Positions 46,722 to 54,484 of a stretch of 64,000 bases of DNA are shown piece after piece. The stretch is taken from the NCBI GenBank assembly GCA_029202665.1, contig CP119326.1, forward strand, positions 1,178,001 through 1,242,000, in the 5' to 3' direction. A model generated the notes under the pieces. That model was not told where the DNA came from, ran no database searches, and saw only the letters and a list, made by a program, of their open reading frames with translations. Both the position numbers and the translations under genes were made by a program. The stretch comes from Candidatus Brevundimonas colombiensis. Its GTDB lineage: Bacteria; Pseudomonadota; Alphaproteobacteria; Caulobacterales; Caulobacteraceae. The first letter of the stretch is position 1; each line of letters opens with the position of its first letter.

Positions 46722-47435
46722 ATGCCGCGCCTGATCCTTCTCCGCCACGGCCAGAGCCAATGGAACCTCGAAAACCGCTTCACCGGCTGGGTCGATGTCG
46801 ACCTGACGGCGGAGGGCGAGGCCCAGGCGCGTCGCGGCGGCGAACTGATCGCCCAGGCCGGTTTCAAGCCGGCCGTCATGTTCACCTCGGTCCTGACGCG
46901 CGCCAAACGCACCGGCGCCCTGGCCCTGCAGTCGGCGGGACTGACGGATGTGCCGGTGATCGAGGACTGGCGCCTGAACGAGCGTCACTATGGCGGCCTG
47001 ACGGGGCTCAACAAGGCCGAGACCGCCCAGAAGCATGGCGAGGATCAGGTCAGGGTCTGGCGCCGCAGCTATGACGTGCCGCCGCCGCCGCTGGCCCCCG
47101 GCGGCGAGTTCGATTTCAACGCCGATCCCCGCTATGCTGGCAAGGCCATCCCGGACACCGAAAGCCTGAAGACGACGCTGGACCGGGTGAAACCCTATTG
47201 GGACGCCGAGATCGCACCCCGCCTGAAGGCAGGCGAGGACGTGCTGATCGCCGCCCATGGCAATTCCCTGCGCGCCATCGTCAAACTGCTGTTCGGCGTG
47301 CCGGACGACCAGATCGTCGGCGTCGAAATCCCGACCGGAAATCCGCTGGAGATCGACCTGGACGCCGCCTTGAAGCCCGTGAGCGCGCGTTATCTGGACG
47401 CCGACCGGGCCGAAGCCCTGCCCGAGGCGGCATGA
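46722..47435 (+). CDS. gpmA: 2,3-bisphosphoglycerate-dependent phosphoglycerate mutase
   Basis: The 237-residue glycolytic enzyme has the catalytic histidine in LILLRHGQSQWNLENRFTGWVDVDLT. Family motifs WRLNERHYGGLTGLNKAETA, SLKTTLDRVKPYW and AAHGNSLRAIVKLLFG are present. The start at 46722 follows CCAAGGACCGACCAAG. Its stop overlaps the RibD-like start (ATGA), so the two genes are co-translated. Confidence 0.95.
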   Translation: MPRLILLRHGQSQWNLENRFTGWVDVDLTAEGEAQARRGGELIAQAGFKPAVMFTSVLTRAKRTGALALQSAGLTDVPVIEDWRLNERHYGGLTGLNKAETAQKHGEDQVRVWRRSYDVPPPPLAPGGEFDFNADPRYAGKAIPDTESLKTTLDRVKPYWDAEIAPRLKAGEDVLIAAHGNSLRAIVKLLFGVPDDQIVGVEIPTGNPLEIDLDAALKPVSARYLDADRAEALPEAA

Positions 47436-48061
47436 GCTGGACCGACGCCGACCGGGGCTTCATGGCCCAGGCCATCGCCCTGGCGACCGGCCGCATGGGC
47501 GAGACCTGGCCCAATCCGGCCGTCGGCTGCGTCATCGTCAAGGACGGCCGTGTGATCGCCCAGGCCGCCACGGCGCCGGGTGGGCGCCCTCATGCCGAGG
47601 AGCAGGCCGTGCCTGCCGGGGGCACCGAGGTTGCGGGATCGACCGTCTATGTCACGCTGGAGCCGTGCGGCGCCCGGTCCTCGGGCCGCAAGTCCTGCGC
47701 CCATTTCCTGACCGAGGCGGGCGTCGCGCGGGTCGTCATCGCCTGTCTCGACCCCTCGCCCTTCGCCGCCGGGCGCGGCACCGAGCGGCTGCGCGCGCAG
47801 GGCCTGACGGTAGAGACCGGCTTGATGTGCAAAGAGGGCGAGGCCCTGTGCGAAGGCTTCCTGCATCGTCTGGAGACCGGCCGCCCCATGGTGCGGATCA
47901 GCGCGGACGGGGCCGGCTTCGACGGCCGTTTCGTCGCCTCGCCCAAGGCCGATCTGGTGACGGAGCTGAAGCGGCTGGGCGAAGCGGGCTACACCCGCCT
48001 GTGGACCGGCCCGGGCGAACTGGCCGACGTCCTGGCCGAACAGGGCCTGTTGACGGTCTGA
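47432..48061 (+). CDS. RibD-like deaminase with a much shortened reductase part
   Basis: The 209-residue product begins as a RibD deaminase: MAQAIALATGRMGETWPNPAVGCVIV, zinc-site HAEEQAV, and a PC-x9-C pair read as PCGARSSGRKSC. RibD usually has 330-380 residues, with a reductase domain of about 200. Here only about 65 residues follow, including GRPMVRISADGAGFDGRF (usual GRPFVTLKLAASLDGR). The end resembles the reductase C-terminus. It starts inside the gpmA stop codon (ATGA). It may still deaminate the riboflavin intermediate; the reductase step would need another enzyme. Confidence 0.75.
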   Translation: MSWTDADRGFMAQAIALATGRMGETWPNPAVGCVIVKDGRVIAQAATAPGGRPHAEEQAVPAGGTEVAGSTVYVTLEPCGARSSGRKSCAHFLTEAGVARVVIACLDPSPFAAGRGTERLRAQGLTVETGLMCKEGEALCEGFLHRLETGRPMVRISADGAGFDGRFVASPKADLVTELKRLGEAGYTRLWTGPGELADVLAEQGLLTV

Positions 48062-48091
48062 ACGGCGTCTGACGCGCTGGACGACGCCGTT
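48061..48091 (+). terminator. Hairpin at the RibD-like stop, possible terminator
   Basis: A 9-bp perfect inverted repeat (AACGGCGTC / GACGCCGTT) begins at the stop codon. No T-tract follows, so its role as terminator is weak. Confidence 0.3.
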
Positions 48092-48127
48092 CAAGGCTTC
48101 TTAAGCGACCGGCCTTAGGGTGATCCG

Positions 48128-49399
48128 ATGGCCCAGGCTGCGGAACCCTTGGTGAGACGACGTCTGACGCAGGCGGAACTGGACGGGGTCTGCACCCGCC
48201 ATGACAGGCTGTTCCAGGCCCGCCCTGGCGGCGCCCGCGCGGTCTTCGCCTGGATGGACCTGTCGGGCCTCAGCCTGAAGGGCCGCAATCTGGCCGACGC
48301 CGATTTCGCCGCCGCCTGTCTGGAGGGCTGCGACCTGACGGGCGCCAAGCTGGACAACGCCAACTTCTTCGGCGCGGACATGCAGGACGCCATCCTGGCC
48401 GAGGCCAGCCTGCGGCGCGCCGATCTGCGCGGCGCCTGTCTGCGCGGCGCCGATCTGTCCGGCGCCGACATGTTCGAGGCGGACCTGCGCGAAGGCACGA
48501 TCGCCGCCGCCGACGCCAAACTGGGCTTCAAGGTCATCGAGCCGCGTCATCGCGACGAGACGGAGGCCAGCGGCGCCTGTCTGGCCGGCGCCAATCTCCA
48601 GCGCTCCAAGATGTCGGGCGTCATCGCGATGAAGGCCGATTTCTCGGGCGCTGTGATGAAGGATTGCAAGCTGGTGCGGGCCAATCTGAAACAGGCCGAC
48701 TTCCGCGGCGCGGACCTGGCCGGAGCCGACCTGTCGGGGGCGGACCTGTCCGGCGCGGATCTGCGCGACGCCATTCTGGTCGGGTGCAAGACCACTCTGT
48801 GGCGCGCCGACGGGGCGGACATGCAGGGCGCGCTGACGGACAAGAGGTCGGCCTGCGAGTCCGTGGATCGGATGCCCGCGGCCGAAATGCTGCGCGAACA
48901 CGCCCGTTGGTGCGAGACGGGCGGGGCCGAGGGCCAGCCTTCCGTCTTCGACGGCGTCGATCTGCGCCCGCTGAAATCCATCACCGGACTGAACCTGACG
49001 GCCCTGTCGGCCAAAGGGGCGGTTTTCTACGGCCTGGACATGGAGGGGGTCCAGTTGCAGGGCGCCCAGCTGGAAAACGCCGACCTCAGGTCCGCCAGAC
49101 TGCGTCGCGCCGATCTGCGCGGGGCGCGTCTGATGGGCGCGCGGCTGAACGGAGCGGACCTGCGCGAGGCGCAGTTGGGGCCGTTGCTGATCGCGGCGGA
49201 CCGGCTGATGCCCGCCGACCTGACCGGGGCCGTGCTGCGCGGCGCGGACCTGTCTGGCGCCGATCTGAAACGCGCGGTGCTGGCCGGCGCGGACCTGGGC
49301 CGGGCGATCCTGCATGGCGCCCAGACCCGTCAGATCGATCTGACCGAGGCCAATCTGACGGGCGTGCGCGGCCTGATCGTCGACGACCAGACCGCCTGA
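48128..49399 (+). CDS. Pentapeptide-repeat protein with two repeat blocks
   Basis: The 423-residue product has two runs of A(D/N)LxG-type pentapeptides (for example LRGADLSGADMFEADLREG in the first block and LRGARLMGARLNGADLREAQ in the second). They are separated by a non-repeat linker at about residues 240-290 with WRADGADMQGALTDKRSACE. The fold should be one or two quadrilateral beta helices. There is no signal peptide or enzyme domain. Some relatives mimic DNA and bind gyrase; nothing here shows that role. It converges on metK across 7 bases. Confidence 0.85.
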   Translation: MAQAAEPLVRRRLTQAELDGVCTRHDRLFQARPGGARAVFAWMDLSGLSLKGRNLADADFAAACLEGCDLTGAKLDNANFFGADMQDAILAEASLRRADLRGACLRGADLSGADMFEADLREGTIAAADAKLGFKVIEPRHRDETEASGACLAGANLQRSKMSGVIAMKADFSGAVMKDCKLVRANLKQADFRGADLAGADLSGADLSGADLRDAILVGCKTTLWRADGADMQGALTDKRSACESVDRMPAAEMLREHARWCETGGAEGQPSVFDGVDLRPLKSITGLNLTALSAKGAVFYGLDMEGVQLQGAQLENADLRSARLRRADLRGARLMGARLNGADLREAQLGPLLIAADRLMPADLTGAVLRGADLSGADLKRAVLAGADLGRAILHGAQTRQIDLTEANLTGVRGLIVDDQTA

Positions 49400-49406
49400 C
49401 CTCGGC

Positions 49407-50612
49407 TTAGGCCAATGCCTTGAGCTGATCGACCAGATCGGTCTTTTCCCAGCTGAAACCGCCGTCCGCGTCCGGTTCGCGGCCGAAATGGCCGTAGGCG
49501 GTGGTGCGGGCGTAGATCGGCTTGTTCAGTTGCAGATGCTGGCGAATGGCCCGCGGCGTGGCGCCGCCGATCAGGTCCAGGATCTTGTCTTCCAGCACCG
49601 CTTCGGAAATCTTGCCGGTGCCGTGCAGGTCGATGTGGATCGACTGGGGCTTGGCGACCCCGATGGCGTAGGAGATCTGGATGGTGCAGCGGTCGGCCAG
49701 CCCTGCGGCGACGACGTTCTTGGCCAGATAGCGGCACGCGTAGGCGGCCGAACGGTCCACCTTGGTCGGGTCCTTGCCCGAGAAGGCGCCGCCCCCATGG
49801 GGCGCCGCGCCGCCATAAGTGTCGACGATGATCTTGCGTCCGGTCAGCCCGGCGTCGCCGTCAGGGCCGCCGATCTCGAAGATGCCGGTCGGGTTGATGT
49901 GCCAGACGGTGTTCTCGTCGGTGAAGCCTTCGGGCAGCACTTCGAGGATATAGGGCTTCACGATCTCGGCGACCTGTTCGGAGCTGAGACCCTTGGCGTG
50001 CTGGGTCGACAGAACGATCGAGGTGGCGCGGACCGGCTTGCCGTCCTGGTATTCGATCGTCACCTGGCTCTTGGCGTCGGGCTCCAGCTGCGAGCCGCCG
50101 GCGTGACGCACCTCGGCCAGTCGCTTCAGGATGTTGTGGCTGTACTGCAGGGTCGCCGGCATCAGTTCCGGCGTCTCGTTGGAGGCATAGCCGAACATGA
50201 TCCCCTGGTCGCCCGCGCCTTCGTCCTTCTCGTTGGTCGAGTCGACGCCGACGGCGATGTCGGCCGACTGGGCGTGCAGATAGCAGGCGTATTCCGCCGT
50301 CTCCCAGTGGAAGCCGTCCTGCTCGTAGCCGATGTCCCTGACCGCCGCGCGGACCAGCGGCTCCAGGCTGTCGATGATACTCTGGGTGAAGGCTTCGTTC
50401 TGTTCCTTGGTGGCGCCCGGCTGGGTGGCGCGCACCTCTCCGGCCAGCACGATGCGCTGGGTCGTGACCAGGGTTTCGCACGCCACGCGCGCTTCGGGAT
50501 CCTGGGCCAGGAAGGCGTCCACGACCGTGTCGGAGATGCGGTCCGCGACCTTGTCGGGGTGGCCCTCGGAAACGCTTTCCGAGGTGAAGAGGAAGGAGGA
50601 ACGAGCGGCCAA
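49407..50612 (-). CDS. metK: S-adenosylmethionine synthase
   Basis: The 401-residue product has LFTSESVSEGHPDKVADRISD, the GDQGIMFGYASNETPELMP motif, and GGGAFSGKDPTKVDRSAAYACRYLAKN. It makes SAM from methionine and ATP. The start codon is TTG at 50612 (then GCC GCT CGT), with AGGAG 7 bases upstream; no ATG is near. A palindromic AT-rich element lies 32 bases upstream of it and may be its operator. No S-adenosylhomocysteine-cycle gene is adjacent. Confidence 0.96.
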   Translation of the reverse strand: MAARSSFLFTSESVSEGHPDKVADRISDTVVDAFLAQDPEARVACETLVTTQRIVLAGEVRATQPGATKEQNEAFTQSIIDSLEPLVRAAVRDIGYEQDGFHWETAEYACYLHAQSADIAVGVDSTNEKDEGAGDQGIMFGYASNETPELMPATLQYSHNILKRLAEVRHAGGSQLEPDAKSQVTIEYQDGKPVRATSIVLSTQHAKGLSSEQVAEIVKPYILEVLPEGFTDENTVWHINPTGIFEIGGPDGDAGLTGRKIIVDTYGGAAPHGGGAFSGKDPTKVDRSAAYACRYLAKNVVAAGLADRCTIQISYAIGVAKPQSIHIDLHGTGKISEAVLEDKILDLIGGATPRAIRQHLQLNKPIYARTTAYGHFGREPDADGGFSWEKTDLVDQLKALA

Positions 50613-50643
50613 GGGTGGCTCCTGTCTGTGTCAGGCCTTCAGA

Positions 50644-50667
50644 CATATAAAGATATGCTTATATCTT
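50644..50667. promoter_or_regulatory. AT-rich interlocked palindromes upstream of metK
   Basis: Two overlapping inverted repeats (CATAT-AAAG-ATATG and AAGATAT-GCTT-ATATCTT) fill 24 bases in an otherwise GC-rich gap between metK and the divergent HTH gene. The form suits an operator for a dimeric repressor. ArsR-family SahR-type regulators act on metK in other proteobacteria, but assigning that factor here is inference. Confidence 0.5.
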
Positions 50668-50759
50668 CAAGCGACCTGACGGCAGAGCGTATCATCTCAA
50701 GCGCAGCTTATGCGGCTGACACCCGCGACAAATACGGTAAACAGGGCTTCGGAGATCCA

Positions 50760-51146
50760 ATGCCCGACAGCCTGACGACAAGAGAGAGCGAATGCGTGCA
50801 CCTTGCCGGCCAGGGGCTGGAGGACAAGGAGATCGCCGCGCGTCTGGGCATATCGCCTCGCACCGTCGGCAATCACCTGCACCGCGCCTACGCCAAACTG
50901 GGCGTATCCGACCGCAAACTGGCCGCCCGCCGACTGAGTATCGCCTACTCAGAGGCGTCGATACTCATTCCCGAACCGGTCGCTTCCGGGCCAGTTGATC
51001 CGGCGTCGGCTGAACGGTCGGTCGACGACAGCGCCGAAGTCCTGCCGTCCTGGCCTCTGCCTTCCCCGCCTCGCGGGATCGGTGCGCGGTTGGGGATCAT
51101 GCCGCCGGAGCCGTCGTCGCCCTGCTGCTCGCCCTCGGGATCGTGA
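50760..51146 (+). CDS. Cassette A: LuxR-type HTH protein with displaced membrane tail
   Basis: The 128-residue product starts with a LuxR-type HTH (LTTRESECVHLAGQGLEDKEIAARLGISPRTVGNH). A Pro/Ser linker follows and the frame ends at TGA (51144-51146). From 51074 to 51205 another frame (shifted by -1/+2) reads a convincing membrane helix, AAGAVVALLLALGIVTAG, then FDRIAPEWAR and stop. That is the expected anchor of membrane-tethered HTH proteins of this kind. It suggests a frameshift mutation, a sequencing error or a recoding event. CGGAGATCC precedes the ATG at 50760. Confidence 0.65.
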   Translation: MPDSLTTRESECVHLAGQGLEDKEIAARLGISPRTVGNHLHRAYAKLGVSDRKLAARRLSIAYSEASILIPEPVASGPVDPASAERSVDDSAEVLPSWPLPSPPRGIGARLGIMPPEPSSPCCSPSGS

Positions 51147-51233
51147 CGGCAGGTATGGGGGTTCCAGCCCTTTTCGACCGGATCGCTCCCGAATGGGCTC
51201 GCTGACGCGGACATCATTCTAAAGGATCGACCA

Positions 51234-51575
51234 ATGAGAAATATGCAGGTTGGCGTCAGGGTCGCACGACAGGTCCGCACGGCGGAACACGCGATCGACC
51301 AGGCCATGATCGAGGTTTGCCGCCTGGTCCAAACCTCCTTGGAAGGCCGCGTGGAGAGCCGTCTGGCCGCCGAGGTAGGGCAGTCGGCCATCGAACATAT
51401 CATCGCGGGTCTGGGCCAATTGGCTGCCGTGCGCGCCAGTGTCGTCGCGGGTCATGCCGATCTGGCGACGGTCGCCGATGATCACGGCATCGGCTGGCGC
51501 ATGGATGGAATGGGTGAAAGCAAGACCGATCCCAAGGTGACCGCCAGCCTCGATGTCGTCAAACTGGCCGCCTGA
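51234..51575 (+). CDS. Cassette A: soluble helical protein, family shared with 53669-54034
   Basis: The 113-residue product is helical, with no membrane segment or signal. The stretch VGQSAIEHIIAGLGQLAAVR and HADLATV recurs, diverged, in the copy-B protein as VGQPAFDALARALAAQ and HEALAEV. Both end with a short basic/glycine stretch (RMDGMGESK here) and a VT. AAGGATC lies before the ATG at 51234. It sits between an HTH protein and a membrane protein, so it may link the two. The family is not recognised. Confidence 0.65.
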   Translation: MRNMQVGVRVARQVRTAEHAIDQAMIEVCRLVQTSLEGRVESRLAAEVGQSAIEHIIAGLGQLAAVRASVVAGHADLATVADDHGIGWRMDGMGESKTDPKVTASLDVVKLAA

Positions 51576-51589
51576 TCGGAGGCGACCCC

Positions 51590-52054
51590 ATGCCCTCGCC
51601 GTTGCTGATGTTCGGCTCGGGTATGACCGTGGTCGCCCTCTGCCTTCTGGTTTGGAAAGGGCGACGGCCTGAGCGCGAAGCCGCTCTCGGTCTGTTTCTC
51701 ACCCAGATTCTGTCGGGCTGGGTCGATCATCTGGTCATCGGTCAGTTCCGATGGGCGGTCGCGGCGATTTCCTTCGGCCTGCTGGCCCTGCTGATCAGGC
51801 TCGCCCTTCGCTATGATCGGTGGTGGTTGCTGCTGGCCGCCGGCGCCCAGTTGCTGGCCTTCGTCACCCATCTGTCTTCGCTGCTCGGTCCCGGCGCCCT
51901 GACCTGGTCCATCGTCACCGCGCGCATGACCGTCTGGGTCGAGATTATGTTCTTGGCCCTCTTCGGGGTGTGGGAAGCGCGCCGTGCGCCCTACGCCCGA
52001 TCTTCTTCATCGCTGCGGGAAACGCCCGACAGCGCACGCACTCAAAGGATCTGA
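51590..52054 (+). CDS. Cassette A: five-helix membrane protein
   Basis: The 154-residue product has five predicted helices and a short polar C-terminus. The fourth helix carries AAGAQLLAFVTH, which matches the copy-B protein (AAGFQLLILATH) in an AAGxQLLxxxTH signature. Tryptophans occur at comparable points in both. GGAGG lies 9 bases before the ATG at 51590; 14 bases separate it from the previous gene. No transporter or kinase domain is seen. It could sense a membrane or small-molecule state, which is speculation. Confidence 0.65.
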   Translation: MPSPLLMFGSGMTVVALCLLVWKGRRPEREAALGLFLTQILSGWVDHLVIGQFRWAVAAISFGLLALLIRLALRYDRWWLLLAAGAQLLAFVTHLSSLLGPGALTWSIVTARMTVWVEIMFLALFGVWEARRAPYARSSSSLRETPDSARTQRI

Positions 52055-52057
52055 ACC

Positions 52058-52408
52058 GTGATCACTGAAAACGCCAGCGGCTTCCTGCCCCTCTTCCGCT
52101 CCTGGTTCGACACCGCGGCCATGGCCGAAAAAGTCGGCGTGTCGGGCAGTCCCGACAACCTGCTGGCCGAGCTGGATCTAGGGCTCATGGTCGAAGCCGA
52201 GCCGAGCCTGCTCAACCACACGCCCGTCAGCGCCGCAGAGGCGGCCTGCATGCTGGAAGTGGTGCGCCAGAACATGATCGACGCCGGCCGTTCGGACGGC
52301 CTGGACCTTCGCGCTCTCGCGGCCGTCCAGCGCTGGCTGGCCGACCATGCGACGGGCCAGGCCGACGATCAGCCGGTCGAGCGGCTGCTGCGTCAGGCCC
52401 AGGTCTGA
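52058..52408 (+). CDS. Cassette A: uncharacterised soluble protein
   Basis: The 116-residue product starts at GTG (52058) with AAAGGA upstream, three bases after the previous stop, so it is in the same operon. It is acidic and helical (FLPLFRSWFDTAAMAEKVGV, AAEAACMLEVVRQNMIDAGRSDGLDL). No counterpart is obvious in copy B. No family is recognised. Confidence 0.6.
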   Translation: MITENASGFLPLFRSWFDTAAMAEKVGVSGSPDNLLAELDLGLMVEAEPSLLNHTPVSAAEAACMLEVVRQNMIDAGRSDGLDLRALAAVQRWLADHATGQADDQPVERLLRQAQV

Positions 52409-52435
52409 TTCAATCCGTCAGGGGGCGGCGGCAGA

Positions 52436-52789
52436 TCAGCCGCGCAGCCCCTTGGCGACGATCAACAGGGCGTCGCGCTGAGCGGGGTCCTGAATGCCGC
52501 GGAAGGCTGCCAGAAGTTCGGCCACGCCTGGGGCGGCCAGCGCAAGCTCGTCGCCCTCGGCCGTCTCCAGTTCGCCCAGCAGGGCCGCGCCGGTCGATTT
52601 CAGGACGGAGGCGATCTGCAGCAGGCGCGCGGCGGACACGCGATTGACGCCCCGCTCGTACTTCTGAATCTGCTGGAAGGTGACGCCCGCGCCGGCGGCC
52701 AACTGAGCCTGGGTGATGCGAAGTTCCTCGCGACGCGCGCGGATGCGTCCGCCAATAGCGATGTCTACGGGATCAACTGCGTCGTTCAT
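52436..52789 (-). CDS. Cassette A: XRE-family transcriptional regulator
   Basis: The 117-residue product has a Cro/C1-type HTH (RITQAQLAAGAGVTFQQIQKYERGVNRVSAARLLQIA) and a C-terminal helical tail. The core GVTFQQIQKYERGVNR is nearly the same as GVTFQQVQKYEKGVNR in copy B. It converges on the cassette from the minus strand, ending 27 bases past the previous gene's stop. It may repress the cassette; no operator was identified. The 52790-53008 gap before copy B is lower in GC and holds no clear gene. Confidence 0.8.
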   Translation of the reverse strand: MNDAVDPVDIAIGGRIRARREELRITQAQLAAGAGVTFQQIQKYERGVNRVSAARLLQIASVLKSTGAALLGELETAEGDELALAAPGVAELLAAFRGIQDPAQRDALLIVAKGLRG

Positions 52790-53008
52790 TTGGGCCTACG
52801 GTCAGATCTGATGCGGTGCCAAGGCCCCAAAACGCCCTCCACGTCAAGCCAAAGCTTGCAACCTAAGGGGTGTTACTTGCGTCGGCCAACAGGAATTCAA
52901 CCGCGAGGATATGTGACTTGGCGCCGGTCGTGGCGGCAACCCATAGAGTGTTGTCTAAGGCGGTTGATCGGGTGAAAGTTCAATGGATGTCGAGGAGACG
53001 TAGAGCCT

Positions 53009-53641
53009 TTGCCGCAGTCCATGGAGATGCTGACGGAGCGCGAACGGGAATGCCTGCGGCTGGTTCACGCACACCATAATTCCAAACAGATCGCCCGAGC
53101 GCTCGGCATCAAGCCTGGCACGGTGGACAAACACTGTGAGAACGCGGCGCGCAAGCTTCAGGTGGAGAGCCGGATCGCCGCCGCCCTCGTGCTGGCGGCG
53201 TCAGAAACCACACCGACAAATTCGCACCCCGAGACGCTCCCAATGGCCGCAACGACGGTGGGCGAGCGGAATGAGGCGGCTGAAGGGAGGCCTCATGACG
53301 CTTATCGACGACACCATTCCGCCGGTCAGCTGGCGCGAAATGGAAACCATTCTCATGGGTCTGGCGACGACGGATACGAAACGGATGATGGTTCGACACC
53401 TGGTGGACGGGACGCGCAAGCAAGCGATCTTTCTGACGCCCGGCGCAGTCATGACCGAAGTGTTCTATATCGCCTCGGCCATGATGGACGTGAAGTTCAG
53501 CCCGTCGATATCGGCTACCGGCAACTCGGCAGCATCCTCGTTGTCTTCGGCGTCGCAGCCGCTGCAGCCTGGATTGTAACCGCCCTCGCCGGGGCAGAAC
53601 AGTTCGCCCTCTTGTTGCAGAAACTGCGCTACGGCGGCTGA
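53009..53641 (+). CDS. Cassette B: LuxR-type HTH protein with membrane tail in the same open frame
   Basis: The open frame has 210 residues. Its first 70 form a LuxR-type HTH (LTERERECLRLVHAHHNSKQIARALGIKPGTVDKH). Its last 40 form a membrane anchor (LGSILVVFGVAAAAAWIVTAL). The middle (about 53294-53480) reads His/Gly/Asp/Arg-rich with poor third-position GC in this frame. The frame starting at 53295 looks better coded there. Start is TTG at 53009 or ATG at 53021; neither has an ideal ribosome site. The true gene layout is uncertain. Confidence 0.5.
   Translation: MPQSMEMLTERERECLRLVHAHHNSKQIARALGIKPGTVDKHCENAARKLQVESRIAAALVLAASETTPTNSHPETLPMAATTVGERNEAAEGRPHDAYRRHHSAGQLARNGNHSHGSGDDGYETDDGSTPGGRDAQASDLSDARRSHDRSVLYRLGHDGREVQPVDIGYRQLGSILVVFGVAAAAAWIVTALAGAEQFALLLQKLRYGG
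53295..53579 (+). CDS. Cassette B: overlapping small CDS inside the HTH open frame
   Basis: The 94-residue reading (MTLIDDTIPPVSWREMETIL...) has a strong AGGGAGG ribosome site 4-5 bases upstream and protein-like composition up to AMMDVKF. It then becomes Ser/Ala-rich and ends at TAA. Where it loses quality, the other frame (the HTH open frame) gains a membrane helix. One reading is a gene whose true end is the membrane tail, reached by a -1/+2 frame change near 53495. No family is recognised. Confidence 0.45.
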   Translation: MTLIDDTIPPVSWREMETILMGLATTDTKRMMVRHLVDGTRKQAIFLTPGAVMTEVFYIASAMMDVKFSPSISATGNSAASSLSSASQPLQPGL

Positions 53642-53668
53642 ACCTCGGCTCATCATCGGACCATAGAC

Positions 53669-54034
53669 ATGAAACGCGCCGACCAGGCGACGGCCATAGC
53701 CGCTCGCCTTCAACACGCCCTGCTTCAAGCCGAGGCCGGGCAGGACCAATCCATTCAACGCCTTGGCCGTCTGACTCAGGTCATGACGCGCAGCCGCCGG
53801 GAAGCCGGCCTGTCTGCGACGGTGGGTCAGCCGGCCTTCGATGCCCTGGCCCGAGCTCTCGCCGCACAGATTGAGGCCCAGAGCGCGATGGTGGACTTGC
53901 ACGAGGCGCTCGCCGAAGTGAAAGGGCGCACCAGATTCCGCTCCGTTCGACTGGGCGGATTGGACAAGCAAGACGAGCCTGTGCCGCGCGTGACCAAAGC
54001 GACGGGACTGCGCGTCGTTGAGGACGCAGCCTGA
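53669..54034 (+). CDS. Cassette B: soluble helical protein, family shared with 51234-51575
   Basis: The 121-residue product is helical and lacks a signal or membrane segment. The shared part is RLTQVMTRSRREAGLSATVG, then QPAFDALARALAAQIEAQ and HEALAEV, followed by a basic/Gly stretch (RSVRLGGLDKQ) and VT. It matches copy A in order of features with many substitutions, so the duplication is old. The ATG at 53669 follows the HTH frame by 27 bases. The function is unknown. Confidence 0.65.
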   Translation: MKRADQATAIAARLQHALLQAEAGQDQSIQRLGRLTQVMTRSRREAGLSATVGQPAFDALARALAAQIEAQSAMVDLHEALAEVKGRTRFRSVRLGGLDKQDEPVPRVTKATGLRVVEDAA

Positions 54035-54055
54035 ATCATACAGGGTGATGGGGCT

Positions 54056-54460
54056 ATGTCGCCCATATACCTCATCACCCTGGGATTTCTGATCGTCGCC
54101 ACGACACTCGCCATCTGGCGAGGGGGATGGTGGGAGCGGGCGGTCGCAAGCGTGCTTGTTCTCGCTTGGCTTTTGACGGCTCTCGGCCCGTTCGATCGTC
54201 GCCAAATCCCCTGGGTGGCTGTTGTGTCCGACGGAATGGTGTTCCTGTTCCTGCTGTACGCGGCCCTGCGATCCGGCCGACGCTGGACCCAGCCGGCTGC
54301 GGGGTTCCAGCTGTTGATCCTGGCCACCCACTACGCTTTCGCCAGTAATCGAGCGTTGGAGCAGTGGGCCTATGTATCAGCCTATTATGTCTGGAACATC
54401 GCGGTCATCGCCGCACTTTTGGCGGGCGTCATCTGGCGCGCCAGACAACCTTCGTTATAG
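54056..54460 (+). CDS. Cassette B: five-helix membrane protein
   Basis: The 134-residue product has five predicted helices (starting IYLITLGFLIVATTLAIW), with AAGFQLLILATH in the fourth. This is the AAGxQLLxxxTH signature shared with the copy-A membrane protein at 51590. Loops are short and the C-terminus is basic (WRARQPSL). It lies 21 bases after the soluble partner and 24 before the XRE gene, so copy B is one operon. Function unknown. Confidence 0.65.
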   Translation: MSPIYLITLGFLIVATTLAIWRGGWWERAVASVLVLAWLLTALGPFDRRQIPWVAVVSDGMVFLFLLYAALRSGRRWTQPAAGFQLLILATHYAFASNRALEQWAYVSAYYVWNIAVIAALLAGVIWRARQPSL

Positions 54461-54484
54461 AAGCGGACTGGCCACGATGGGATT

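Noticed and set aside
48104..48120. TTAA...TTAG before the pentapeptide-repeat gene as a CtrA site
   Set aside because: The half-sites are 10 bases apart; CtrA needs 7.
50613..50759. SAM riboswitch upstream of metK
   Set aside because: The gap is short, with only AT-rich palindromes; no multi-helix pattern of SAM-I or SAM-II was seen.
53465..54331. 288-residue minus-strand open frame across cassette B
   Set aside because: It overlaps three better plus-strand genes with paralogues in cassette A and has no domain.
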